Source of the DNA: Neovahlkampfia damariscottae
Lineage: Eukaryota > Heterolobosea > Selenaionea > Neovahlkampfiida > Neovahlkampfiidae
Length of the DNA: 64,000 nt
Assembly (NCBI GenBank): GCA_016618085.1
Contig: JABLTG010000001.1
Coordinates: forward strand, 127,461-191,460
Direction of reading: 5' to 3'
Notes under the pieces: generated by a model
The model's input: the letters and a program-made list of their open reading frames with translations, nothing else
Databases searched by the model: none
Told to the model about the DNA's origin: nothing
Part shown: positions 31,893 through 43,488 of the stretch, in pieces
Numbering within the stretch: the first letter of the stretch is position 1
Layout of the letters: every line of letters starts with the position of its first letter
Position numbers and translations under genes: made by a program

Positions 31893-32222
31893 ATATTTTG
31901 TAGAACTGTTGAAAGTATTTGCTCACTTTTAATTTTAAACGATAACAAGTTGCTGTTGAGTTGTCCCAACGCAAAACAACTTTTTGAATAATAAAGAGAA
32001 AAAGAATTGTGGAAGACAAATTATTTTTCATTCATCATCAATTGGTTCTTAAAGTTTTTTTTACTTCTTCTTCAAACACAGTCCGAATATCATGGTGTTG
32101 ACTTTATTCGAAAGATTAATTTTTTTTCGAGTTCGATTCCTTTGCATGAATTTCTTGTTGCTTATATTTTTCAACCATCTCGTTTTTGATTAGTCAAATA
32201 CCCTCAGAACAGAAAAAAAAAA
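31893..32222. other. intergenic region, nothing clear
   Basis: 330 bp of T-rich DNA between desaturase and malate dehydrogenase. One ATTGG at 32041-32045 is far from the next start. No reading frame deserves a call. Confidence 0.4.
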
Positions 32223-33425
32223 ATGGTAAAGAGAACCAACCGATTTTTAACCCTTTACCTAAATAGTCAACTTCACCATTAAAAGTTTGTATCACAGGAG
32301 CAGCTGGACAAATTGGTTACTCTTTACTTCCAAATGTTTGTAACGGAAATATGTTCGGAGAAAAACAACCAGTCATTGTTCATCTTTTGGAAATTCCACA
32401 AGCAGAAAAAGCACTTCAAGGTGTTGTTATGGAACTTCAAGATGGTGCTTATCCACTTCTCAAAGGAATCGTCGCTACAACAGGTTTTTTATTTTTTATA
32501 TTTTTAATTTCATTTTTAAAAGATGCTGAAGTTGGTTTTGATGATATTGATGTAGGTATGTGATTTTTATTTATATTTAATTATAAAAATCAAAGCTCTT
32601 CTCGTAGGTGCTTTTCCAAGACTTCAAGGTAAAAAAAAAGAAAAAAAATTTAACAACCCCATTAGGTATGGAAAGAAAAGACTTGTTAGAAAAAAATGCA
32701 GCTATTTTCAAAAACCATGGTGGTATTTTAAATAAAAAAGCAAAAAAAACATGCAAAATTGTCGTAGTTGGAAATCCAGCAAACACGTAAAAAAAAAAAA
32801 AAAAATTTAACACTTTCATTTTTTTAGAAACTGTTGCATTTTAAAACAATTTGCACCTGATATTCCATCAGAAAACTTCAGTGCTTTAACAAGATTAGAT
32901 CATAATAGAGCACTTGCTCAAGTAGCTATTAAATTAGGAGTTGATTTAAGTTCAGTTCATGATACAATTATTTGGGGTAATCATTCATCAACACAATACC
33001 CAGATGTTAATCATGGATATGTTGAAAAAAATGGAAAAAAATTATCAATTAGAGAAGCAGTTAATGATGATGAATTTTTAAACACAACTTTCATTTCAAC
33101 TATTCAAAAAAGAGGTGCTGCAATCATTGAAGCAAGAAAACTTTCAAGTGCAATGTCAGCTGCTAAAGCTATTACTGATCATATGAGAAATTGGTTTTTA
33201 GGAACAGAAGAAGGTCAAATGATTTCAATGGCCATTCCATCAGATGGATCTTATGGAATTGCTAAAGGAATTGTTTACTCATATCCAGTTACAATCAAAG
33301 ATAAAAAAGTTTCAATTATTCAAAATTTAACTATTGATGATTTTTCAAAGAAAAAAATGAAAATTACTGAAGATGAATTATTAAATGAAAAAAAAGTTGC
33401 TTTTGAATTTTTAGGAGTTAACTAA
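32223..33425 (+). CDS. MDH1: cytosolic-type malate dehydrogenase
   Basis: Six exons in frame (introns 32226-32266, 32484-32522, 32556-32595, 32629-32665, 32787-32827) give 334 residues, the same as human MDH1. It interconverts malate and oxaloacetate with NAD(H). NAD-binding loop [12 protein letters not shown], substrate region [17 protein letters not shown] and the catalytic His in [12 protein letters not shown] are all present. The first coding exon is only the ATG: the donor follows at once and the next exon opens with Ser-Thr-Ser-Pro. No organelle-targeting sequence, consistent with the cytosolic clade. Confidence 0.95.
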
Positions 33426-33646
33426 AATCAATTAAAAATTTTACATTTTACATTGGTCCATTTTTATCAAATGAGAACTCTCTAGATTTTGAACTTCCAT
33501 TTCTGCAAAATGAAAAAGTTTATTTTCAAATCATCAATCAGATTCTTCTGTTTTCATTTTTTGTTGTTTATAAAAAGACAACAACAATAGATAACAGAGT
33601 AAAAAATAATCATGAAAACTTGGTGTGAAAAAAAAATGAATTTTCA

Positions 33647-35404
33647 TCAGTCAAATTCCTTTTTATTTTTCAATTTAAGTGTCTTTTGTATCCTCAAACA
33701 AGAGTAAAAATAAATTTCAAAACATTCTAACCAACTTGATAAACCAAAAAGGGTCACATAAACAACTCCAGAGATCGATAAAAAGATTATATTTTCTGAG
33801 ATCACTTGTCCAGCAATGAGAAGTCGACCACCAAAAACAGAACTAAACCCATACATAGTCAATGCCAACACAGCAACTGCGATAATTACGGAAAGAGCAA
33901 CCGTTAGCCTTGTGAATTTCAATTTTGTCAAATGAATCAATTTTGACATTGGATCTGATTCTATTGTTTTTGATAAAGTGAATGAAATTCGAACGGTAAC
34001 AATGGATAACAAAGTGAAGATAACAGAAAAAACTAAATGTTAAAATCAATGAATAAGCTCACTGATATCGAAAGCAAAAAATAATAATCCATAAAGGATG
34101 ATAAAAACTTTCGATTCGAACGTTCTGGTCATCAGGTAAAAAATACCAGCAATAAATACAGCAAAAATACATGTTGAAACGGATATAATCAAAAAAATCC
34201 TTGTAAATAATTAAAAAAAGGAATAAATGAATACTTGTGTCGTAGTGATAAATCAGGATCTAAATTTGTGGATTGTGAATAAAAATGAGCCCTAATTTGA
34301 TTAATTTAGATACATTTCATTTACCATAGTGTAATGATGTAAAAGAATATCAAAAAGCAACAACATCCTGCAAATAACTCTGTGACAACGATGGTCTTGA
34401 TTGGTACCACACAATCAATAATGGAGGAGACAAAAGGTACAATTGTTTTTATCAATAATATGAATAATATTTGATGTCTCATTGAAAAAATGAATTTGAA
34501 ATTTCTTTTGAAAATATACATCCTATTATTTCCTTTCACGTTATTTCTCAATTTCTTGAATTTCTTGATGAACATATAAATCTCCGGAATAAGCATAAAT
34601 AACAGAAGCAACGAAACTTCAACACTTTTGGTTACCAAAATTGTAAAATTCTCTCCAAGAATCCGATAATGTGTCCAATAGAATAATCCAAATTCTACTG
34701 AAGTGATCATGAAATTTGAATCCAACAAATAACAAAATGAATCATGAAAGAATGGAAATACATTTTCATAATTCATAAAATTACCACAATGATTGTATTG
34801 TTGTAAAATTTCTATTGTTTTATTGGAACATGTTCCATTTTGAATTTTTTCAATAAAGCTTAAAATTTTAGTTGAATTTATGGAATTTTACAACGTATCA
34901 TTTAGAGTTTGTTCGCATATTAGACAATACTAATAATATTAATACAGATTTTTTTTTAAATACTGATAAAATGCTCAATTCAATGTCTTCATGATTTGTT
35001 GTGTTAAATTGTTTCGTTTCATTGATGCTGAGTTGATGGTAAGTTGAATTACAAAAATATTGATCACAAAAGTTACTTTTTAAAAAATCGTCTCTTCTGG
35101 TCTTCAATAAGACAGATGTGGAATAGTTACATAAATTTATAGTATCATGAATTCCAACTGATCTCATAGGACCAAACTTTTCCGAATATGAAGGTTCCCA
35201 TAGAAAATTTGAAGGTTGAAGATAAAAAGTTGGCTCAAAAGTTAGAATTAACTTTTAACTTACAGTTTTTGGTTTGTTGAATTTGGAGAGTCGAGAACTA
35301 TGTCTTGTCGATCTAGTTCCTAGATTCACAATATTCGGAATCAGATATCCAGAGGCAACGGTAATGGTTAACAAAAGCAACAGTGTGAAAAGTATTCTCT
35401 GCAT
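33647..35404 (-). CDS. multi-pass membrane protein with Cys-containing ectodomain, receptor-like
   Basis: Seven exons in frame (introns 35234-35263, 34930-34963, 34859-34891, 34292-34324, 34200-34234, 34033-34062) give 520 residues. A signal peptide (LFTLLLLLTITVAS) leads into about 190 residues with several cysteines (FCDQYFC, YCLICEQTLNDTL, NGTCSNKT) and N-glycosylation sites. Then come seven or eight hydrophobic helices with short loops, for example SVEVSLLLLFMLIPEIYMFI, FAVFIAGIFYLM and LTVALSVIIAVAVLAL. A signal peptide plus ectodomain plus about seven helices resembles a GPCR, but I find no family motif. A CCAATCAGATTG box lies about 20 nt before the ATG. Confidence 0.6.
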
Positions 35405-35841
35405 TTATGAACAATCTGATTGGCAATTGTTAACTCTAAATTAGGTAATTTTTATTGCCGAATGCAATTATTTTAGAAGGTTCTACTGACATTCAGCTGC
35501 AAAAATAAAAAGCAAGATCGAATTATATATATATAAATATAAGATAAACAATGAATCAGCACTCAAACATCAACACTTATAATTTTGATGGCTTTCTATC
35601 ATTTTTTACAAAGCACTTATTTATTTTCTTTCCTCTTTAAAAGTTAAAAATGGAAACAAAGCATATATTTTTATTCATTCAAATCATTACCAACGGACAA
35701 CTTTCTTCTTATTGGCTTATGGTTTTGATTGAATCAGATTTGGTTTTTTCTGTTGCCAAAATAAAATGAATTGGAAGGTTGTCCGTTCAACCTCAAAGAT
35801 AAAAGGACCAATGATTTGATTGTTTTGACATCAACAAACAC
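35405..35841. other. intergenic region with a partial copy of the next gene's 5' end
   Basis: 437 bp between divergent genes. It holds the repeat at 35551-35580, a short TA repeat near 35525 and a CCAAT box near 35806. No independent gene is supportable; the copy's ATG opens a 29-codon frame only. Confidence 0.5.
35551..35580 (+). repeat. 30-nt near-copy of the start of the gene at 35842
   Basis: 28 of 30 bases match 35842-35871, both beginning at an ATG and reading Met-Asn-Gln-(His/Tyr)-Ser-Asn-Ile-Asn-Thr-Tyr. Similarity stops sharply after 30 nt. Spacing between copies is 291 bp. Confidence 0.7.
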
Positions 35842-37194
35842 ATGAATCAGTACTCAAACATCAACACATATCGTTCACAATTAGCTTGGCTCTTCACAAA
35901 AAACACATCTGAAACTGAAGAAATTAAAATAACAAAAACAAAAGAAAATGAATTAGAGATTGAACACTCAAATCTATCTGTTGAAGCATTTTTTAAATAT
36001 TTTAACATTCAACAAAGAATTGATAAGATAAATTTGACAAACTTATTCATCAAAAAAATTTTAATTGCTGAAGAAACTCAAGTCACTCAAATCTCTTTGG
36101 TTCTTTGGAACAAAAACTATCAAATTCCTGGTCAAAATTTATTTACTTCACTGGATCAAATAGACATTTTAATGGAAAGTAATGAAGTTCCAAAGAAATT
36201 GGAAGTTTCATTTACTGTTTACAAAGAGAATTTTCAATTCAATTTCAAAACAAGTATCGATGGAAATTTTAAAGGAGAAGCTTTAAATTTGAAATCCAAA
36301 CCTGTACATTTTCAATCATATCAAGAGATTATTGATTTAGGTTTATGCAACAAAAAATCACTGCTCCTTTCGAACATGAAATTTTCAGAAGGTATTAATA
36401 TCTCTCTACACGGAAGTTGTGTCTTTGGAAAATTACAAGTTAGTGAGATATCACTGGAACCAAACCAAAATTTTCAATTTAAGGATTTAAAGTGCACATT
36501 AAAATCAGGGACACTATCAGAAAATTCAAATGAAATTATAGCTCAAATGAATGGGACACATCATCATCAAAGTGACATCAGATTTATAGAAGAAGGAGAT
36601 TCACTCAAATCTACTCATATGAATTGTCTTTTCAATTCAAATGAGTTAATGAACAATGAGCATTTTTTCCACAATCAAAGAACATTTGAAAAAGTATCGT
36701 TTCCAAGATATATGAACACAAATTATGATAGATATTTAGATTTTCAATTAATTTACGACAACAATTGCCAAGTCATTCATTCATCAATTGGCATAACAAA
36801 AATTTGGGTTACTGATCGAATCAACTTTGAAATACTAAAAATTAATGAAAAATCCTTTGAAGTTAAACTTAATTGGAACACTTATTTCTCAAAGGATATC
36901 ACATTTTCATTGAACGAGATAACAGGAGAATTGAAGCCAACAACATTGATAAGAAATTCAGAAACAAGAATTGAAAGAGCATTTGTTGATTTTGAAACGA
37001 ATTTTTTGAAATTAAGTGGTATTTATAAAGATTCTGATGATCATGTGATCATGATTCCTTTACACAAAAGAGATGTTCCTCAAATGTTTATCAACAATAA
37101 TTTCAATTCAATGTTTGATGAACATATTGATTTTGAGTATTTGAACCTCAGTAAAGTTGGTAAATTACATAATGCTCAATTCAAATTTCAATAA
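35842..37194 (+). CDS. unrecognised 450-residue protein
   Basis: Single exon, 450 residues, no signal peptide and no membrane segment. The sequence alternates short hydrophobic and polar residues, suggesting mostly beta structure (LEVSFTVYKENFQFNFKTS, GINISLHGSCVFGKLQV), with few Cys and no catalytic motif I can name. It is not low-complexity and the frame is fully open, so it is clearly a gene. A CCAAT box lies about 35 nt before the ATG. The first ten codons are duplicated upstream. Confidence 0.7.
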   Translation: MNQYSNINTYRSQLAWLFTKNTSETEEIKITKTKENELEIEHSNLSVEAFFKYFNIQQRIDKINLTNLFIKKILIAEETQVTQISLVLWNKNYQIPGQNLFTSLDQIDILMESNEVPKKLEVSFTVYKENFQFNFKTSIDGNFKGEALNLKSKPVHFQSYQEIIDLGLCNKKSLLLSNMKFSEGINISLHGSCVFGKLQVSEISLEPNQNFQFKDLKCTLKSGTLSENSNEIIAQMNGTHHHQSDIRFIEEGDSLKSTHMNCLFNSNELMNNEHFFHNQRTFEKVSFPRYMNTNYDRYLDFQLIYDNNCQVIHSSIGITKIWVTDRINFEILKINEKSFEVKLNWNTYFSKDITFSLNEITGELKPTTLIRNSETRIERAFVDFETNFLKLSGIYKDSDDHVIMIPLHKRDVPQMFINNNFNSMFDEHIDFEYLNLSKVGKLHNAQFKFQ

Positions 37195-37243
37195 ACTTTG
37201 TAAATATTCAAATGTTTTTTAATACCAATCAAAAACATTTTCT

Positions 37244-37520
37244 ATGGAGACTTTTGGTGATGTGGAAAAGCGAATCACAAAGATTTATTCTTGTGATCCA
37301 TTTCTTCATTATTTTGGAAGAATTAAAACAACTTTCAATTATTTCTACTTCCTCTTCAAATATAATTTCATTTGAAGATCATCAATACGAAGATTTAGAG
37401 TCAGAGATGGAAACTTTAATTTTTGGAATGAGTCTTAAACAAAAATATCGAATCTTAAAGAATATCAAACAATCAAAAGAACCAAAATTAAACAAAGTTT
37501 CAATCTCTTATTCCACTTAA
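37244..37520 (+). CDS. small charged protein, start uncertain
   Basis: Two models share the C-terminus EDLESEMETLIFGMSLKQK. Model A is an unspliced 102-residue frame from ATG 37212. Model B starts at ATG 37244, uses an intron 37293-37377 (85 nt, long for this window) and gives 63 residues starting METFGDVEKR. B is preferred because ACCAATCAAAAAC lies just upstream of 37244, inside model A's coding part. No family recognised. Confidence 0.4.
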
Positions 37521-37749
37521 TAAATATTTGACAACTGAGTTCTTTTTCAGTTTTTGACAAGTCAAAAAGTTGTTCGAAATCATGTGATTTAAAATAAAGA
37601 TATTTTTTCGATTATTTTCAATATTTTCATCTTGTGGTTCATTTTCGATGATCAAACTCCACAAACTCTGTTTACAAAATAAAAACTTTTTTTTGAGATT
37701 CAAATTTTTGAGTTTATTAAGTGATATAACAAGTTATCTAGTTTTTCAT

Positions 37750-38343
37750 TTAATGATTCATTTTCAATTTATTGTTCATTCTTTCATTCAAATTTATCTG
37801 TTCATAAATTTCTTCATTGCTATCAATAAAAGGAAGTGATTTCCAAGTAATTAGATAAGTATTCAAAATAAAAACATTCTCATTCTCGTTCAAAGAATAA
37901 AAAAGAATTTCTTTCGTTTCTTGTTCTTGTTCCAAATTTTCATAAAATTTTTCCATGAACGAGATGTAATCAAAATCATTCAACTGACAATTAAAATCAC
38001 CTTTTGATTCATTTAAACCTTTTAGTCGTTTTGAATTCTCAATCAAATTTTTCATTTCCAACAGATCTTTGTTCACTTTTTTTTTGTTTGTTAATTTTTT
38101 TTTCTTACTTATTTTTAAATTGGAGAATAATTTTGAATGTATTTTTTCTAAACTCAATATATTTTCAATTTGTTTTTCTGATTTTTTTTCTGTAATTTTA
38201 TTTACAAGTGAAATGTAATTTTGAAAATTTTCGAATCCTTTTCTGTGATTTTTCATCCAATTTTCTTTTCTGTTCAATTTTAAAGGGATTTTTTCTTACA
38301 GTGAATTGAATTCTTCATAATTTTTTTTTGTGAAGTTGAGCAT
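37750..38343 (-). CDS. helical charged protein, unrecognised, two exons
   Basis: The main frame lacks an early ATG. A 44-nt first exon from ATG 38343 (MLNFTKKNYEEFNSL) joins it across a 30-nt intron (38270-38299) to give 187 residues, and this exon sits behind AACCAATCAGGC. The protein is Lys/Glu-rich and predicted helical (EKKSEKQIENILSLEKIHSK), with a more ordered end (FDYISFMEKFYENLEQEQ, LNTYLITWKSLPFI). I recognise no domain. Confidence 0.6.
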
Positions 38344-38899
38344 GTTTCAAGAGCCTGATTGGTTAATTGAAGAATTGAAGAAAATTAAAGTTGTGGAGTC
38401 ATGAATGACGTTGTTCAATTAATTGTTGAAACAACAATAAAACTTCAACAAATTTCAACGAAGCTAGAACAAAGGATCTGAAAACGAAACAATAACATTT
38501 CAACTGCAATTTCTTGATTATTTTCTTCATTCCAAATGTGTTTATTTCCATTCCACCCTGTCACCATTGAACAATTGCTAGAAAAAGAAATTTTCCTTTT
38601 TTGAATGTGAACAATTAAAAATTTCGTTTTTTTGATAAATAAATAATTTTAATCAAAAAGATTATTCTAAAAGAACCTAATTCCTGATTATAATACTTTT
38701 TTTGAACGTTCAAAGTTTTGAAGTTTTTTGTTTTGTTTCTGAATTCATCACTTGAAAAATAATCAAAGACAACTCATTTAAATTCTTGACATCAATTTCT
38801 GTTCTCTTTTCTAATGAATTTCGATTTACTTTTTTCCTTCCGATTCTTTCCTTGTTCATCAAATACCAAAAAAAAAAAAAATTATCCAATAAAAATGTT
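38344..38899. other. intergenic region, nothing clear beyond one CCAAT box
   Basis: 556 bp. ATTGG at 38358-38362 belongs to the gene starting at 38343. On the plus strand CCAATAAAAATG occurs at 38887-38898 against the 3' end of the PPR gene, but its frame stops after 12 codons. Confidence 0.4.
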
Positions 38900-40095
38900 T
38901 TATTTTTTTGTTAATGATTTTAAAAGGGATTGATAATGATCCGCTTTTTCATTTCCTGATTTTTTAGATTCAATTGCTAAAACTTCATATGTCAAATAAT
39001 TTGGTTCAACATTTGATTTTTCCATCTCTTTCAAATATTCATCAACTTTTTCAAAATTTTGTTTTTTCGCAAATGAATGAAGAATTGTATTAAAAAATAT
39101 AACATCTAATTGTTGATTATCTTTTACTTCATTAAATAACTTTTCTGCTTTTTCAATTTTTTGATTGATCAAATATCCTCTCAATAAAGATGAAAAACAA
39201 ATAATATTTGGAGATAATCTTTCTTTTTTCATTTTGATAATTAATTCTTCTGCTTTTTCAATTTTTCCAAATTTTGAATAAATATTAATCATCATTGAAT
39301 AACTAACCATATCAAGTTTGATTAAATTTTTCAACATTTTGTTAAAATATTTTTCTGCATTATCTAAATCATCCATTTGATTTGCAAAACCATTAATTAT
39401 AATTCCATAGGTTTTTTGATCAGGTTCAACACATTCTTTAATCATTTTTTTATAAACTTCTTCTGCTTGTGTTAAATATCCATTTGAACATAATCCAGTG
39501 AGAATCATGTTATAAAATTTCAAATTTAAACTTGAGTCTTCTTCAAATTCTGAAAAATTTTTTTGTAAGTTTTCAATTTTTTCGATTTGATTGACTAAAA
39601 AGTTAAAAAAAAAAAAACTTTACCTTTTGAGTATCCATATAACATTGAACCAAATATTTGAATTCCAGGTTGATACTTTTCTAACATTTCTTCAAATAAT
39701 TTTTCCGCATTTTCCATTTCACCTCTTTTTGAATATAAATCAATAATGATGCCATAAATGATTGGATTTAATTGATCATTCTTTTTTAACACTTCATAAA
39801 TTTCTTGTACTTTTTCTAAATTTTTTGTGTTGGTGTAACCTTTCATTAACATTGAATAATTAGCTGTGTTCAAAGGAATATTTTTTGATTTTAAAAATGA
39901 AAGTATGTTTTCATTTTTATTGACATGAAGTGCAGATGAATATCCGTTGAACATTTTTGAGACTTCAACTACTGTTGGTGTTTTTTTCAACTCGATTGTT
40001 TTTTTGTATATTTTTTCTGCTATGTTGTATTTTTCTTTTATAGCTGAACGATTTTCTTGAATTTTTTTCAATGGAAGTCTCGCAAATTGTTTCAT
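38900..40095 (-). CDS. pentatricopeptide repeat protein
   Basis: Two exons, intron 39595-39623, 388 residues. At least eight 35-residue PPR motifs are visible, for example YGIIINGFANQMDDLDNAEK, YSMMINIYSKFGKIEKAEEL, FSSLLRGYLINQKIEKAEKL and YGIIIDLYSKRGEMENAEKL. Regular P-type spacing without an E/DYW domain. The N-terminus MKQFARLPLKKI is basic and acid-free, consistent with import into mitochondria, where it would bind RNA. The intron falls inside one repeat and splicing restores it (GYSK-VNQIEK). Confidence 0.88.
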
Positions 40096-40172
40096 TTTTT
40101 ATGTATCTTCAAATTTTTTAAAAAACAACAACTATTGGTGGAACAATTTCAACCAATAAAAATGCTTAATTT

Positions 40173-41109
40173 TTATTTCTTTTTTTCATAACTTTTAACA
40201 TATTTTTCAATTTTTCCTTTTAAATCTGTTAATTTTGAATGTAAATCTAAATATAATGATTTTGCTTCTTTAATGTCTGCAAATGATTTTTCAATTTGAG
40301 AACTAATCATTTTTTTAAAAAGTTGATCTTTTTCTTGATCCAATTTAACACCAAGTTCTTTAACAGTTTTTGATCCTAATTCTATTTTTTCATTCACTTT
40401 TTGATAAACTGGATGTATTTCTCTGAAAACGATTTTCGAATTTTTATACTGCTCATAACTCGTAATTTCATTTGGAAAATCTTTTTCAATCAATATTTCT
40501 TGTAACTCAGACTTTAATTCTTTTGATAAAATAGGTTCATATGTCGTTGGCTTTGACGGTTTTGATACTTTTGACGGCTTTTCAACACTTTTTAAAATTA
40601 AAAAACATTCCATTTTGCAAACCTGACAGTTTTCTGTTTTTTTGAATTCTCTTCTCCTTTTCTTTGAATAGGATTTATTTTTCTTTTTTTTTCATTGACC
40701 AATACAGTTTCACTTGTCTTTAAATTTGATTTAACAGTTTGTTCTTTTATTCTTTTTGATTGTGAATCTGTAATAGATGATTTAAGTGACATTAATTTAT
40801 TGGTTACAACACCAACTTGTTGAAAAGAATTTTCATAATTATTAACATGATAGTAATCAGTACATTCTTGTGAATGTATTCGAAAATTTGATTCAAAATT
40901 ATTAATAACAAGTTTGAATTCCTTAAAAGAATTTAAATATTTTTCTTTGTGTTTTTTACATCTTCTGATACTCTGGTTATTTTTATTTTTTTTGAATTTT
41001 CTAAAATTAAATTTTCCATTTCTTTTGTCATTCTAATTGCAAAAGTTTGATGCGTATTTGAACTATTTTTTAATCTTATGTTGAAATTTCCTTCAAGTTT
41101 ATTCGTCAT
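40173..41109 (-). CDS. ELL-like RNA polymerase II elongation factor
   Basis: Three exons in frame (introns 40922-40959, 40588-40622) give 287 residues. The C-terminal 90 residues fit the occludin/ELL homology helix bundle: TSYEQYKNSKIVFREIHPVY, then LGSKTVKELGVKLDQ and the closing LYLDLHSKLTDLKGKIEKYV. The N-terminus (GNFNIRLKNSSNTHQTFAIR) could be a reduced ELL N-terminal domain, with a Lys-rich linker between. In other eukaryotes ELL works with EAF in super-elongation complexes. The C-terminal match is good but from memory of the pattern only; the protein is shorter than animal ELL. Confidence 0.55.
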
Positions 41110-41180
41110 TTCTACTTGTCTGTTTTCGTTGGTTTAAAATTAAAACGATTTTTATTGGTTTAAAAAAACATTCAAATTTA

Positions 41181-42924
41181 TTAAAAATCATATGGATTTT
41201 CATATTCTTCCAATACAATACCAGCTGTTAATGCTTCATCTTTCTTTTCTTCTAAATATTTAAAATTTCTATTGATGTAAAGGAATAAAAATAAAAATAA
41301 AACTACAAGAAAAGCAAAGAACAAAAATTCATACACCTGTTTGAAAATTAAGTGTTTTGGTAATATAGGTAAATCTGCAATTAAAACAACTAATAAATTT
41401 CCAGTTGCAATTGTCAAATTGTTGACTGCTGCCATCACTCCTTTCATTGAAGCAGGAGCCTGGGAATATGCACTTTTTGAATTTAGTGTGAAAAAAAAAT
41501 TGGATTTACAATTCGAGAGATGAAATAGATACTAAAATTTCAGCAAAACACATTATCAAATATTGTGGAATTTGAAATGCAACATGAATTTGATGTGGAT
41601 ATAAATCAACAAAATATTCTACTACTGCTGCACAAATAAATGAAAGAGCTGCAAAAATGAAACCAACTGCCATTCTTCTCAATGGTTTAAAATCATACTA
41701 TTTTCAAAAATTAACGTTAGTTTGTTGAATTACAAATTTTCTAATGATTGGATAGACAATATAATCAAAAAAGGGAACCATTGTGATAATGAATATAGAG
41801 TTCAACATTGTGACTTGACCCGAGTCGAATGTATAACTACCTACTGTTCTGTTCATTTTTTCTGCTTGAAATACCCATCTTGTTCCATATTGATCATAGA
41901 GAGCCCTTTTAAAAATTTTACATTGAAAAAGTTATACCAAAAAATGAATAATGGGAAAATTGAATAAGTCAAACTCATACTAACTTTGAAGTCATCTACA
42001 ATTTTATCATCATATTTTGTTTTAGCTTTATCCATCCAATGAGTAGCTGGAATATCAGAGTTTCTATTTCTGAATGCTGTGAAGACAACTTTGACAAATA
42101 AAACTAATAAATTGTTTTTAGTTGGTGGTACATGTTTATAAGCTTTATAACCAACTGAAAAAATGATTGTTGCAATAATCAAAACAGCTGCAGGTGTCGC
42201 ACTACAAAAAATTAATTTTGAAAATTTCAATTACAAAGCAATTGCATAACCAGCATACTGCATTATCAATGGCGTTAAAAAAGCAGAAATTGTACTTCCT
42301 GTATTGATGCACATATAATAAATAGCAAAATAGGATGTTAATAATTTTGGGTTTGGATTTTCTCCAAATTGATCACCACCGAATGAACTAACACAAGGTT
42401 TTATCCCACCTGTACCAAGACTAACTAATAATAAACCTAATAGAATACCCCACCAGTGAGGTGGATATCCTGTTACTCCTGGAATCGCTGTGATTGATAT
42501 AATGCTCTGTCCCAGACAGTACACGATTGATAATGAAAAAATAGTCCAATACTTTCCAAGGTAGCCATCTGCTACTAAACCACCAAATATTGGTGATAGA
42601 TATGAAAGAAAAATAAAAGCATGAACCATCAATGTTGATGTGTCTTCTGTGAATTTCAAAAATTTGACCAAGTAAAGTGCTAAAATTGCTTTGAAACCTT
42701 GTTTTTTTTTCCATTAATATTGTTTTTAATTTACCATAAAAACAATAACGTTCTCCAAATTCATTTGCAAAAATAAACCAAACTGAAAAAGGAAAATCAG
42801 CACAGTAGAGATATTTTGAACGAAAAGATTCTTTTGTTTCTTTTTCGTTAGGTTTATTCAAATCATTCTCAAAATTACTTTCTTCTCCAGAAATCACTCC
42901 TACTGAATCCTCTTCTTCTTCCAT
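41181..42924 (-). CDS. proton-coupled oligopeptide transporter (POT/PTR family)
   Basis: Six exons in frame (introns 42698-42734, 42202-42234, 41906-41937, 41698-41733, 41473-41509) give 522 residues, with about 12 membrane helices. The helix-1 ExxER motif is NEFGERYCFYG. Family signatures follow: GGLVADGYLGKYWT, SLGTGGIKPCVSSFGGDQF, FATPAAVL, FIFWALYDQYGTRWVFQA and AYSQAPASMKGV. It imports di- and tripeptides or similar substrates with protons. The N-terminal 45 residues are acidic and cytosolic. ATTGGTTGAAAAATG precedes the start. Every intron restores a transporter motif. Confidence 0.95.
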
Positions 42925-42987
42925 TTTTCAACCAATAAGAAAAAAATAAAAAAATAATTGTTGATGAAACCTTTTTTTTTCAAATTT

Positions 42988-43425
42988 TTATTTTTTTGTT
43001 GAACATTTAAAACAAGCATCTCTTGAAGCATAATTTAAAAAATCACATTTTGGACAATTCCAATCACCTGGTTTAGTTTTTTGTTGAACTGGATTTTCAT
43101 TTTCATTAGAACACTTAAAACAAATGTCTCTTGAAGCATAATTTTGAAAAGAACATTTTGAACAGGTCCAATCACCATAAACTACTTTTTTGGTTGTTTG
43201 AATCATTTCAGTTGTTTTTTTTGTATCACACTCTTTACATGTATCTCTTGAAGCAAAATTTAAATAATCACATTTTGAACATTTCCAATCACCTGGCAAA
43301 ATTTTGGAAGTTTGAAAAGATGTTTTTTTTAAAGTTGAACATTGTTTACATTCGTTTCTTGAGGCATAATTTGAGAATCTACATTTTGGACATTTCCAAT
43401 CACCTGGTAAAAATTTTTTGCTCAT
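42988..43425 (-). CDS. four RanBP2-type zinc fingers
   Basis: Single exon, 145 residues from ATG 43425, consisting almost only of four RanBP2-type fingers with the pattern GDW-x-CxxC-x-F/Y-x-N-x-ASR-x-x-C-x-x-C (for example GDWKCPKCRFSNYASRNEC). These fingers bind single-stranded RNA (ZRANB2 type) or ubiquitin; the Asn and Arg after the aromatic residue favour RNA. It shares a 63-bp divergent promoter with aquaporin. Confidence 0.92.
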   Translation of the reverse strand: MSKKFLPGDWKCPKCRFSNYASRNECKQCSTLKKTSFQTSKILPGDWKCSKCDYLNFASRDTCKECDTKKTTEMIQTTKKVVYGDWTCSKCSFQNYASRDICFKCSNENENPVQQKTKPGDWNCPKCDFLNYASRDACFKCSTKK

Positions 43426-43479
43426 GTCTATATTTCCACTACCGTTACTTTTTATTCTGTTTGGTTGAAGCAATTTTAA

Positions 43480-43484
43480 CCAAT
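43480..43484 (+). promoter_or_regulatory. single CCAAT box shared by divergent genes
   Basis: CCAATTAAAATG stands 4 nt before the aquaporin ATG (43489). Read the other way it is the only such box upstream of the zinc-finger gene (ATG 43425). Confidence 0.6.
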
Positions 43485-43488
43485 TAAA

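Noticed and set aside
35521-35545. TA-rich run as a TATA box or microsatellite
   Set aside because: Too short and too ordinary in DNA of this AT content to call.
38887-38928. CCAATAAAAATG on the plus strand against the 3' end of the PPR gene
   Set aside because: The frame ends after 12 codons. A similar case at 40152-40163 ends after 9, so the motif alone does not make a gene.
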